Source: Piscicola geometra
Lineage: Eukaryota > Annelida > Clitellata > Hirudinida > Piscicolidae
Direction of reading: 5' to 3'
Assembly: GCA_943735955.1 (NCBI GenBank)
Contig: OX030957.1
Span: forward strand, 1,842,001 to 1,906,000
DNA: 64,000 nucleotides
In this document: positions 1-12,182 of the stretch, piece by piece
How the letters are laid out: the number at the start of each line of letters is the position of its first letter
How positions within the stretch are numbered: the stretch's first letter is position 1
The notes under the pieces: generated by a model
Seen by the model: only the letters and a program-made list of their open reading frames with translations
Told to the model about the DNA's origin: nothing
Databases searched by the model: none
Program-made: the position numbers and the translations under genes

Positions 1-682
1 TTAACGAGAAAATAGACAAACCAAAAATACCGATTTTTAAAACTTTTAGTGCACAATTTAGAAGAGTACGATTACGATCACTAGCTCAATTTCATGCCAC
101 AGTAAACACAAGCAGTTGTTCGCAACTCACATGCAGTCTAGTGCATTCTTGTGTTTCAGGGCAATCTGTTGGAATATTTATTTTTTTGTACTTTGCCTTA
201 TAATGAGCCGTCCTGAGACAAATGGTGTATCTTATGGTGAGACTACAAATAATATTTATTCGCTGTATTTCATAAAAAAATTATTATTTATAATAAGCTC
301 GAAATAAAAGTCTAAATTATCGTACACGAAGCGAGAAGACAAATCGTATGCCTTGCAGAGATACTTTTACTGGCTAAGATATATTATCAACGATTAATAA
401 AATGCCTTTACGTTGTAATGCACTCATGACCGTAGCGAAAAAGTGTTGCATGCTTTCTTGGCACTCAAAAAAAAACATATAAACCAAAAACTGTATATTA
501 ATTTTTACATCACTATCTTTATTGAAGCTTAAACAGCACCTATGTTCTAAGCAAAACATTCTTTTAGCAAAAATCTAAAAAACAAATAATTTTTATTAAA
601 TCAGTGGATGGTTTTTTTATTTCAAGAAGAAAACCCACAACCACTACTCTTTCAATAAAAAGACCAAAAACCACCACGACAG

Positions 683-2211
683 ATACAATACATGTTGTTC
701 ATGGTGCTGGTGACGCTGCTCCTTCTCAACCTTCTCATCGTCATCATGGGACACACGTACGACAAAGTGGCCAACTCACAGAAGGAGTGGTTGAGGCAGG
801 TGAGCCATGTTATGGTTCAAGTGCTTCAAAACAAGACAATGATATATGAATCTATTTTAAAAAGTGAAAAGAGGTAAATTAAAATGTTTCCAAGTTCAAA
901 ATATTTTAATTAATCTCTTAAAATGAACTGTTTAATGATCTAAGTGAAGTTTATATTTTTTAAAAGGAAAGAAGCGTCATAAAACTCTGAAAATTCTGAA
1001 ATTAATTTTTTTAACGCACGAAAAATAAATTGTGCCAGCCACAAAATCATTAATATTCCTCAAACGGCAGACCTCCACTTTCATATTACAACTCAATATT
1101 CATTTAATCATTCATCATTGCGTCGAAATAAAACCAAAATGATAATACTTTCACGCTAAAAAGTACTTTTTTGGCCCAACTATAATTTAGTTTGATGTAT
1201 CCGTTCTAGAGAGCCGCATAAATATATAATTCACAAAGCTTTTTCCGATTTGTATTCACTTGCTGCCATCTGCTATTCAACCTTTCGCCAATCCATCTTG
1301 AAGCGATTGAAGGCTATTTATCTCTTGAGATGAAGTTTTGAATTCATTTTGCACTGTTCGTTAGTATTTATCACCCACGCTCACAACCTCTTTGGTACTT
1401 TTTCAGTTTTATTTTGTTAAAAAGAATACAATACTTTTAGAAAAAACAAAGAAAAAAACATTATTGTTTTTTTACACATTTACTCATCTTTTATATATAA
1501 TTATTTTCAAGTATTTTTAAAATATCTCACATCATCACTTAATTATTCGTTTTTTTTGCAGCTTTAAAAAATTGTTTTATCTCTTAATTACACCACAACA
1601 ACCATAGCAAAGTGTCGAAATTTCTCACGCAAGTGTAATTTTTGTTAATTTTACAAATGTTTATTCAGTTATTCCTGAGCTAACTTTATTTTTATATATC
1701 TCTTGCAATTTATTTATACTTTTTTTTGAGTTTTATAATACATATGACTAAAAGCTCATTTTAAAATACATTTCGTATATATATTTGTTTTATAGCTAGT
1801 ACTTTGTCAACGCTTATGCATTTACATACTGACTAATGGTTTTATGATGAAAAATTAATTTTTATTTTAAACCAAATGAACTATTAACCTTTTTATGCAA
1901 AAAATTTATAGATTACTTTTTTCCATTCAGTCCTTTCTAAACCAGCATCGACTTAATGAAGTTTCCAGCCATCACCACCAGCCTCAATGCCTAAAAATCT
2001 CTTCTTACACATTTTTCAAGCAATTCCTTTCAAGCACGTGCTAAAATAAACATCACTTTTCCACCATCGTCAGTGGGCAAGAATTATCCTGGTGCTAGAA
2101 CAGACAATGTCGAAAGAACGGAGAAGAAAGTACCGCTGCATGTACTCGCAAGGCATGGCTGACGGCAGAAGAGCTTTGGTGATCCGTTGGAAACAGAACA
2201 AGCTTGGCTAA
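683..2211 (+). CDS. TRP-family cation channel, last two exons (TRPV-like)
   Basis: Two exons join in phase 0: 683-799 (acceptor ...cgacag, donor gtgagc) and 2074-2211 (acceptor ...atcgtcag, stop TAA 2209-2211). The first encodes the sixth transmembrane helix, MLFMVLVTLLLLNLLIVIMG followed by HTYDKV, and starts the TRP box (KEWLRQ). The second continues WARIILVLEQ and ends in a basic tail containing QGMADGRRALVIRWKQ. An S6 helix of LLxNLLIxxMGxTYxKV type followed by EWLRQWAR is typical of invertebrate TRP channels of the TRPV-like group. The product would be a plasma-membrane cation channel, often sensory. Only 84 residues are visible; ankyrin repeats, S1-S5 and the pore must lie upstream of the window, since nothing in 1-682 reads as their exon. 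TRP family is confident; the TRPV-like subgroup is an inference from this short stretch. Confidence 0.82.
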
Positions 2212-2553
2212 AAGTCTAACTTGTTGTTGCTTTTTACAGACCTGATCAAAACTATTTACGAAGATTGATAAGTTATGAATTATCATAGCTGTGAGATATA
2301 TAAACGCATACAGGGAAACAAACGAGTTTTGGAAAAATGACTTCCAGAATAGCCGATGAATGATTAATGTTATAACCACTGGAATATTTTACAAAATTAT
2401 TTTAGTTTTCCGATAAATTAATATTCATTTTATATACTTACAAACCATGAAATACTAACAATAATCAAGAATTCTTATTTGTCTTTATTTAATCGTCAAA
2501 GTGCCGATTTATCAAAATGCCGTGAGAAATTATGTCCCCATAAGTCTCAAACT

Positions 2554-2559
2554 AATAAA
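2554..2559 (+). promoter_or_regulatory. Candidate polyadenylation signal for the TRP gene
   Basis: An AATAAA hexamer lies about 340 nt after the TRP stop codon on the same strand. It is the first clear canonical signal downstream. In DNA this AT-rich the hexamer is common by chance, so the assignment is weak. Confidence 0.3.
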
Positions 2560-2638
2560 ATACAAAACTTGGCATCTATCGTGAAACTTCATTGTAAATA
2601 ATTGTTTAAATCTAAAAGTTTTGTAGTTCTTGGATTTA

Positions 2639-2684
2639 TTTGATATAACAAATCGTTTTAGTTGAAACGATTTGTTATATCAAA
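2639..2684. repeat. Perfect 20-bp inverted repeat (hairpin)
   Basis: The left arm TTTGATATAACAAATCGTTT (2639-2658) and the right arm AAACGATTTGTTATATCAAA (2665-2684) are exact reverse complements separated by a six-base loop, TAGTTG. It lies about 430 bp after the TRP stop codon, just past the candidate poly(A) signal. It could be a foldback element remnant, a cruciform-forming palindrome or a small hairpin RNA. No open reading frame is associated with it. Confidence 0.85.
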
Positions 2685-5224
2685 GTGATTTGATTTTAAA
2701 AATGTATTGAATAATTTTTAGAAATACCAATAAACCCACTTGATTTCAAATTATCAAAGAGTTTTAATATTTAAATAACTTTTTTAGATTTGACTATTTG
2801 AGAAGTGTTAAAAGCTAGAAACAGCTCAATTATGGTTACAATTTTCCTTTCTCAAAAGTTCAATTATTAAAACTTAGCGTAAAATACCAAGGTATTCACA
2901 CTTTTTTAGAATTTATTTCCTAATTTTTAGAAATATAAATATTTTTCAACGAATAAATTTTTGTTGTTGATATTTATTGCTTTTTTTACTCCTTAGCCTT
3001 TCTATTATTAACATCATTTTGAACGATTGAAATAAGTTTATTATAATATAATTAAAAATACTTCATTAATATGAATAAATTCTTATTTTTATTTTTATAC
3101 AAATTATATTATTTTTGGGAAACACTTTTTTGGATAAATTAAAATGTAATAGTTTTTGAAAGATCTCAATAAAACCTATAATAAAAAATCAAAAGTTAAG
3201 TCGGAAGAGAATAATTCTGGTAAATTAGTTTTATTTAGAAAAAAAGTATACCATTTTGCTAAGACAGTGGACCTTTATCAATGTTTTAGTTCATACAGCG
3301 TTTTTTTCTGACTATAAAAGCACACTCTAGTGGCAATCAACCAATCACATTTTCATCCGTCCATCCATTGACCGACAAAGTGTGAAAATCTTTTACACTC
3401 GCAGCTTGTGAGTGATAACTCTACAGAAACTAATTCTATACAGGTTTACTATCTATTAATGTAAAAAAACGAGTAAAAATAAATAAATAAAAAGCAAAGA
3501 CAATTATAGATGATAAATCGTTTCACATTAGAGAATCTATCAGATTTACAGTCTTTCAATGATGACGCTGGAAAAGCCAATGCAAAACCGTCAGAAGGAA
3601 AGACGCAAGCAATAAGAAAAATAAAAAATGTTTTTCCATTTTCTTTCATAATTTATTCAAAAATTTATACTTGAAGTGTTCCGAATGAATTAATTTGAAT
3701 AAATTGTAAAACAAATATCTTTTTTTGGACTTTGAAAGTGCAGTCTCATTCTTTATTCCGAAGTTTTTAAAGTACGTCTACATTTTGCCAAAAGCCTATT
3801 TCGAAGGATGCGTTATTAAATCAGTTATTTATGGAAAATTCCATCTTTGCAAAAAGCCTGATGATAATCGGGCTGTTCTGCAATGTTTCACAATGTTTTT
3901 TGCAGTTTCTCGCCATCGTTTTGTACTTTATTGTCAATATTTTTAGAGTTATTTCTATTATTAATCGAAAAATTGTTTTTTTTCAGCATTATTATTTTTA
4001 CTCTTTTTAAAGCATTTTGAATATCCCATTTCACAGAATTTGAACATGAAAGCACAGATGATGCTTATTTATGTGTCCTCGAGATGCACTGGCGCTTGCA
4101 GCATCTGTTTACTTGGCATCTTTTGAGATAACTGGTCTCCAATAAACATGACTTCGAAGAAAAGTGTTTAAAGTTGTTTTGTTGCAATAAATAACTTTGA
4201 CACAGTGATTTTGGTTTTTGTTGTTTTGGGAAAAAATGGCATGTATTTTGAAGGTCCCATTTTTTGAACGTTATGACCAAGACTGAATACGCTGAAACTC
4301 AAATAATTGAATGAAAGTTAAAATATTTTCTTGAACCCAACGTCTTGGTCGAAGCTTGACTGAATATGCATAATGCATACAAATACAGTAACATCTCGGA
4401 TAACTCTGAATCTTGATCTTTTTAAGTTTTTCAGAGCTAAGAGAAAGATCAGAGATAAATGAAATATCATTTTCATCGTTGAACTAGTAATTAATAACAA
4501 AATTGTTTTTTTATTAATTCATTAAAAAATGTTGTCAGCGCCGTCAGTTTTGAAGACAATGGACCTGCACCAAAGTCTCAGTTGGTTCAGTGTTTTATAT
4601 GATTATGTACCAAATTTCAAGTAGCAGACTCTGCTACACCTTAACTTGCCAAACTTTATTTTTCTTTTGTCTGCTATTTTTGTCATTTTTACGTGAATGC
4701 CTGCTGCCAGATGCCTCTTCTAACGCAACCCGATCTTGTGACTCCCTTAAGATAAACTAGACTTGCTTCGGAAAAAGAGATCTCTGACCTCTAAGCAGTT
4801 CCACCCAATGATGACGAAGATAATTAAGATGATAAAAAAAAGTTGTAGCTAGAGTTTTATTTAAATCAGAAAAATGTAAACGCCGGGAAATATGAATGTA
4901 TGCTTAAAAACAACTTTAAATTTTGTTAATGAGTTTGAGATAAAAAAATATAAATTAGTATCACAAACATTCACTAAACTCAATTGAGTTGGATATAGTT
5001 AGAAAACTTGGAAAAGTTTGCAATGTTGTTCTATAGTTCAAAATTCAACTATTTACTAAACAGATGCAACAAAGATTGAAAGATAATCAAGTTTTACCGC
5101 GTACTTTGTCTATGATTCTTTCGTTAATTTTAAGTCAATATTGCAAACTACACATGAAAATTATAATTTCAATTAAATCAATTATTATCGATAAAAATAT
5201 CCACAAAAAGTTTCAGAGTTTCGT
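2685..5224. other. Intergenic, no gene seen
   Basis: AT-rich sequence between the convergent ends of the TRP gene (+) and the octopamine receptor (-). The short open frames at 3449-3649, 3725-3946, 4065-4280 and 4318-4500 show no family motif, no plausible splice partners and AT-driven composition. The 3' UTR of the octopamine receptor probably occupies its right end; a reverse-strand AATAAA lies near 4856-4861. Confidence 0.5.
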
Positions 5225-8200
5225 TTAGACTTGCTCAAGCTTCCTTCGGCTTCTGATCTCTGACTGAAAAGAATCTTTCTCACTCTGCACGCGGTTCGAA
5301 AAGTCTTCCTTTATGAATTTGAAACATAATTGCTGTTTGAACGCTCTTCTGAAATCTCTGTTGAAGCAGGCGTAAATGATGGGGTTGAGAGCGGAGTTGC
5401 AGTAGCCAACCCAAAAGAGAATGGTAATGACGATTCGAGGCGTCTGGAAATGCTCTTGAAAGATTGAGTCTGTGAGGTAACACACGAAGAAGGGCAGCCA
5501 ACAGACCAGAAACACTCCCATGATGACTCCGAGGGTCCTGGCAGCCTTGTGCTCGCTCTTCATCTTCGTGCTGCTCTCCTGCTGCTGAAATGAAGCCTTC
5601 GAGTCACAAGTGGATTGCTGCAGAGAAGGAAGAAGATTCGAAAAACTCCTTTTTCGATTGTTTGAAAGACCTTGCGCTGAAGAGCTTTGAGCATCCTTCA
5701 CCGGGTAGTTAGGAGCAAGGTAATTCATAATGTTTGTTGTCGTCGAAAGCTTGTTATTTGATTTTGTTGCTTTTAGAATTGGTACGTTGGTTTCGATTTT
5801 CTTTAATTCTTCATTCATGTTTGTAGAACTGTTGTCTTTAAAAGTGGTTTTCAAATCGAGATAGTGGTTGAGGCTATTGACCGATTTAGCCGAGTTGAGA
5901 TTTGTCGTAGGAGGCTGGCTTTTCAATGTGTACTTTTCGATATTGTTTATTTGTCGCTTAGCTTCCTTGTAAATTTTGCGATACGTGAAAAGCATGACAA
6001 TGGTGGGGATCCAAAAGGAGATGAAAGAGGAGATGATGGCGTACAGCCAGTTGACCGGGAAAGTGCACATGTTGCCAGTGAGTGCCTCTGTACCACTGCT
6101 TCGGTAGAAGTTGGTGTGGATAGGCAAGTGAGAGAGGCCCAGAGAGGCAAACCACGTGATGGAAAGCATCAAGATGATCTTGCGCTTGCTCATTCTTCTT
6201 GAGTAGTTGAATGGGTCGATTATGGCGATGTATCTGTCAGGAAGGGTTACTTTGTCTCAGACTCCTAGAGTTATTACTCTGAAATGAGCTCTATAAAAGT
6301 GCGTTACTTGTCTTAAAATAGAGGAAACAATATAAAAGCTTCCACAATGTAATGAAACAGAAATCACATCGTGTTTATGGGATGTTCAGCAGTATTAACA
6401 AAGTTTATCGCTACATGAAATTGAATCACTTATTGCAAAAGCAAAATTGAAACTGGGTAAGGAAAATCATACACTAAATAAAACGCATTTTTATTTCTAA
6501 TGCTTAATGAATCCTGTAGCTACTTCATCGAAAGGGAAATTAAATTAGTTTTATTTTTTAAACTTTGGCAAAAGCGTGATATAAGCGTTTTTGTAAAGGT
6601 ATCGTAATTATTTGATAAATATCAAATTAGTTTTTTTGCTAAATAATATTCTATAGAATTTCAATTTGAAAAAAATTATTTTAAAAGCTACTTGGAATTT
6701 ATTATTTATCGTAATGAAACATTGAAAGTTTGTATATTTTCAGCATTAATTAAATATCTAAAAGCTTTGAATAAATTATATTTTTTGAACAAACTTATTT
6801 GGATAACATATTTCAAGATTAATAGTTGTTTACTTCATAACTATTTAAATATGGTATTTGTGAGCTTTCGAGTAAAATTTAGAAATATTTATCTTTAAAG
6901 TTAATCTGTAAAAACAAAAAATTAAACATTTTAAAGATTTGTATAAATAACTGTCTATAACTAAATAAAAACTATGAATACATAAATTAATCAAGCTAAA
7001 GTACATTATTAAATGCAAAGTCAGGCTATGTGGTAGGGGCAACAGACCTGTCCATGCTGATGCAGCAGAGGTTGACGAGCGAGGCGTTGGAGAAGAAGAC
7101 GTCATTAGCGTTGAAAATGTCGCAAATGACCCCTCCAAACAGCCATCTTCTCATGTTTAATAATGGCTTTTTTTAGTAAGTACTTTAAATTTTGACTTTT
7201 TTAAAATTTTGTCTTAATGAATAATAAACGCACAACCGAGGTCTTTATCGTCGTTGTCGTGATAACTTCTTGTAGTTGTAAGAATTTGAAAGCCACTTTA
7301 TTAGTAATTTTAGATTACTGAAAAATAAATTTATTATAAAAAAAAGTTTGTTAACATATTTGAAAGACTTTTTGTTTCTATTTTGTTCTTACACTCGGTC
7401 ACTCGAGCAAAAACTAATTTAAAATTTTACATTTTTTAAATGTAATCACTTTGATATACTGAATTTTCCAATTCAATGGTTATCTCAATGAAAATATGAT
7501 GCGTTAAAAGAATATTGAAAAATCAATATTTTTGTTATAACACGTTGTAATTTAATTGTAAAATTATTATTATATATATTGTTATTATTATGTAGTAGTG
7601 AAATTTAATGCATGCTTGAATCTGGAATAAATGAGATTCCATCGATGTCTTGTTACAAGACTCTTGTTGCTTAATCTTCTAAATATATCCCTTCGGACCC
7701 GTTATCATAAAAATAGCGAGAAATTGCTACACTGCAGACAATCATTTTGTCATCCTAGAAGCCTGTTAATCTTTCAAAAAGATCTTCACTCCAGTGATGG
7801 AAAAAAATACTAAAATAAAAAAATTTTGCGTGCCATGAAATCATTTTAGTTTTCAATTCGTCATGTACTTTGAAAGAAATATCAGACTTTTTAAATCTCT
7901 CACGAGAACCTTTGTAGAATGTTTTTTAAAGAAAAAGTTTGTTCGTATTATTTTGGTCATATAACTTATTATAATTATGTTATTATTTAATATAATCAGA
8001 ATATTAAATAACGCTTTAGATAAATCAAACAATACATTCCTTTATAATGCGTAGCTGATAGAATTAAAATATTAAAATAAATGTAAAATAAAAAAGAATT
8101 AAAAAATAATAAAAAGATTTAAAAACACCTATTCAAATTATATTTAACACTCTGACTAAGATTTTATTGTTTCATGAATGAACAATTTGCATTGAGATTT

Positions 8201-11200
8201 TGGGACACTGGCTTCATCATGGCAAGAAACATTTGCAAAAATTCCTTACTACAATGTCTATGAAAGAATATATTATAATTTCTGAGCAAAATATTTATTA
8301 TTTTCTTTTTCTGATCTTTTCACTCTGTCACATTGTGTTGTAATCTAAAGTGGATTTTTACGGCACAGCAAACTCGTCATAAAATAATATGCCCAATGAA
8401 CAGACATCATCTTGCCGTTCACCTTCAGAATATTGACTATAATAGAACCAAGTTTATGCGAATTTTATCCCAGGACTTCTATTATTTAATTTCATGAAAT
8501 TCAGTTCACAAAAGTAGTTTTTTCAATGTTTCGATAGTCTTGAAGAGTCTTCATTCAAATTTTCACATTCCATCTAAATTACTTTTTACTGATCATTGTA
8601 TGGAAAAAAATCGATTGGGAAAATGATACCTTTTCCATTCTCGATTATCCATCAGTTTTCATATCTATTTCCTCGAATCTTTTAATTGCATTTGGTTTGA
8701 TAAATTGAAAACATAATTTTCATCTAAAAATTATGATTATGGCTTGAAAGTTATTAAAAAAACAACAAAAACTTTGTTGAAACTGGCAATTATAAAATGA
8801 TAACGTTTGAAAATATCTTTCATGGAAGATTCCTAGTTTGAAAAAAATTGAATTTAAACATTTATTTTTTACGTTTTTCTGAACTTTGTTTTTATCATCC
8901 TAACTTTCAAAACAAATCATTTTATTTCGTTAAAAGTCCTGAGAGTCAAATCTTTGTTTAGTCTCTTTTTTAAGTTTAGAAAGTTGTATATAAAAACTCT
9001 CTTGATTCTCAATTGAGTAATCTAACTCTTTTTATTGAATATCGAAGACTAGAATTGTTTAATTGCAGTTTTAGTTAATTTAAAAAAAGGCATATAAAGA
9101 TCAAATACTTTGAGATTTGCCGATCAATTAATTGGAAAAAACGCATTTTTTGATCCTTTAGAAGATTTTATTGTTATTCTCTTATGTTGAAGCTATAAAT
9201 TCTATTAAAAAACCAGCTCACATAGACAAAAACTAATGGTAAAACTTTCAAGAAGATCGTAAATTAAATAACGAACCTACTTCAAAAAAAAAACAAAAAT
9301 TTGTTGCCACTCATTGAATCAAAGAATTATGTTAAAAAGTTTACGTGTATATGTAGCACATTTAGTTTTTTTTGTCAATAAATTGAATAGAAGCGTTCAA
9401 TAATTTATCAAAGTAATTGTTAAAAATTATATTTCATGTGAGTTCTTGAGGGATTTAACGACTATCCCGATAACTCAAAATCAAAAAGAATAAGTGAATA
9501 AATCGTAAGCGTATTGACTAAAAAAATAAATCTCGTCATAAGAAATCAAACGGATAATTTTGTATCAATAAATGAGAACTTTTTATAAGTTACACTACTT
9601 GATCATTTATGAAAAGATTGAACATTATTGATCGTTATCGTAGTCTAACTGGCGTGCCTTGCTCATGTCTCTGTAGCTCTCTTCCCACTTTCCCAGAAGT
9701 CTGTAGGCTTTCCCTTTCCACTTGGAGAACATGGCAGAGTCATAGTTGAGCTGCACTCGATGATGGCTGTGTTCAGACGTTGTAGACGAAGGTAGATGCT
9801 GGTTTGCATGGCACAGAGGTTTAAATCTTAACAGTGGAACAACTCTATTCTGTTCTATCTCCAGGTCACTTATCGGGCTCTCCATATCTACTTCTTCCTC
9901 TTCTTTCTTTTCAAGCTTGGCCTTCTCATGGTAGTGTGGTTGGCCTCCGCAGCAACTTTCTGGAAAGAAATGCTTCAAGGGAATCTTTTCACCACAACTT
10001 TCAAATAATTTATTGTAGAAGGTGAGGTCAGGAAGGTAGAGAATAGAAGGATCACGCTGGCATGTCTGTACAAACGTTTTCAGCATCTTTAGATTGATTT
10101 AAGTGTTCCATTATGAGATTTTATTCAAAATAAAACAAAGAAATGAAATCTGTGTTGGTTCTCAACTTTCAAGCTATCAATGACTTTCCAAGTAGCGTAT
10201 AATCTAGCAACCCGAGGCGAATCACTCACCAATCCCGATCCGTCGATCAATCAACGTTCGAGAGATGTTATTTTTCCTCAACACGTTTCTTGACACTCTC
10301 TTGATTTTCCTTTGTTTTTTGAACGTTTTTATTATTTTATTAAGAGCTGAGTTTCATATAACTTTGATGAATATGATTATTATTTTTGTTTCAGTCTTGT
10401 AATTTTGTCGAAAAGGACATTACTTACATAACATTTGTTATAAAAAACTACCAATCGTATTTTTAGGAAAACATTTTGTTATTATTATATTTAAAAAATC
10501 AATAAAATCATTCAACCAGGTCTAGATGTATGTAAACTACAATGCAATTTCAAAAGCTATCACTTTTACATTTTCAAATATAAAAGAATTTTCGAATAAA
10601 TAATAAAAACGTCCTGTTTTAAAATATAATCTAAACGAAGTAATTGTAATTTATGGTTTTAGGTGCGTAAATTATTATTATTATTTATTTAAATGCAGCA
10701 AATTTGATTGTTTTATAAAATAATGTTCATTTAGTTTTATTGAAATAAAATTGAATTTTTGTTATATTTTTGATAACCAAAACTTTCCATTTTTTTATAT
10801 TTAACGACAGCTATGCATGCACCACAAAAACCTCAACAGAAAAAAATTGTTTTATATTTGTAAAAATTAATTTTTTATTTATTAATATGATAAATTTTTT
10901 TTATGTTATGAAAAAGTTAATTTTCGCACTTAAAACCATAAATTACCAGACACTTAAGTGAACGCTAATTGACTTTTTCACATCAGAGAATAGTTTAAGT
11001 TAAACTTTTTAAAAGCAGTTTCTTTACATTTTTGTTTTTTATATAATAAAAAATGAATTCTCTTTTAAACTTAAATTAAATCAAACACCTTCTCCTATTT
11101 AGAAAGTTTCCTACTTTTATAAAAAATATGAAGTTCTAGGTTCCCAAAGAAAATTTAAATTAAAAATAAACTTTTGGACCCTTTCGAATCGTAAAATTTC

Positions 11201-12182
11201 TCTTAATGAAAATGTTTTTTAAATCAAATAAAATTAACAATAATTTTCAAATTATAATAACTACAATATAAGTCGGAATTTTGTAGGCATGATTCAAAGA
11301 ATGAAATATAATTTCTCATAAAGTTGAACTTCGTAATAGATTTGGATCTGTACTAGAAACTTTCCACAAAAACTCAGAGCTTTAGACATTTTTAATGGCG
11401 TCGTGGGTTGTATATTCAACTTAAATAAAACTTTATCTTAACACCATAATATATGAAAATTGTAATTATTTACTTATTTAAAGAAAAAATAAAATTATAT
11501 GTCTTTTTAACTTGTGAAGTTTTTCTATAAAGATCTTCAAACTTGGATAAATACAGAGTGTTTGTAGCAATTTAAAAAAACAGATCCATAGAGAAATCCA
11601 GGAACAGACAAATAGTGTCTTTTAAATAATCTAATTAGATTAATTATTATTAGATATTGTAGAAATTCAAAGTTTTTAAAGGCAAATGTCATGAATAAAA
11701 AACTTCACATATAAGCAATTTTTTGACACTACAATTACAATTTAAAAACACTAGTCTTAACTCTAAGATGAAAAAACATAAAGACAGGATTAAATGTAGA
11801 AGACCCACCGATCAGCTAGTTCCTGGGAGGCGCTGAATGGCATGACGAAGATGGCGACTAGGAGGTCAGCGAAAGCGAGGGAAACAATGAAAGTGTTCGC
11901 CTTGGTCCTGAGTCGCTGGTACTTGAAGACGCTCGAGATGACCAGCAGATTGCCCACTATGGCTGCCACGATGATGAGTGAAAAGACAAAACCTTCGAAG
12001 ACTGTGATGATGATGATTCTGTCGGAAGAGCTAGATGAAGTGGTGTTGTTGTTGAGAAAGTGAAGACTGGTGTTGCATGGAATGATGGTGTTGACGCTGT
12101 ATTCTAGAGTTGAATACTGCTTGAGATTGAGGTAGATGTTAGAACCGAGGTTATCGTTTGAGTCGCTACTTGAATTTACCAT
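5225..12182 (-). CDS. Beta-adrenergic-like octopamine receptor (class A GPCR), complete
   Basis: Three exons on the minus strand, 12182-11809, 7146-7048 and 6233-5225, join in consistent phase (CG|A, AG|A) to give 493 residues. The ATG at 12182 is preceded by an in-frame stop. The extracellular N-terminus carries N-glycosylation sites. TM1 contains GNLLV (N78), TM2 LAFADLL (D106), TM3 the cysteine C133 and the amine-binding D140, followed by DRY 157-159. ECL2 has C214; TM5 has S226, S227, S230 and P234; TM6 has CWLPFF (402-407); TM7 has NPIIY (441-445). The third intracellular loop is about 140 residues. The amine-binding aspartate, TM5 serines and SFWIP/HKAARTLG motifs fit the invertebrate Oct-beta class, which couples through Gs to cAMP. 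A tyramine, trace-amine or other monoamine ligand cannot be excluded. Intron 1 (4.66 kb) hosts the ST13 retrocopy. Confidence 0.85.
9625..10086 (-). pseudogene. ST13: Broken intronless copy of ST13 (Hsc70-interacting protein, Hip)
   Basis: A single 153-codon frame inside intron 1 of the octopamine receptor, on the same strand. It starts like the Hip N-terminus (FVQTCQRDPSILYLPDLTFY, then ESCGEKIP), continues to the acidic segment ISDLEIEQ, and ends with the last TPR (KWKGKAYRLLGKWEESY then ARQLDYDND), where it stops. Intact Hip has two to three TPRs and a long charged C-terminal half; here the first TPR is missing. A piece of the next (IYLRLQRLNTAIIEC) is present only in another frame around 9748-9803, so at least one frameshift has occurred. 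The lack of introns and the truncation indicate a processed retrocopy that no longer encodes the co-chaperone. A short expressed peptide cannot be excluded. Confidence 0.75.

Noticed and set aside
604..849. 81-codon plus-strand frame overlapping the TRP exon
   Set aside because: The S6 helix and TRP box are in another frame (683-799) with proper splice sites; this one is its shadow.
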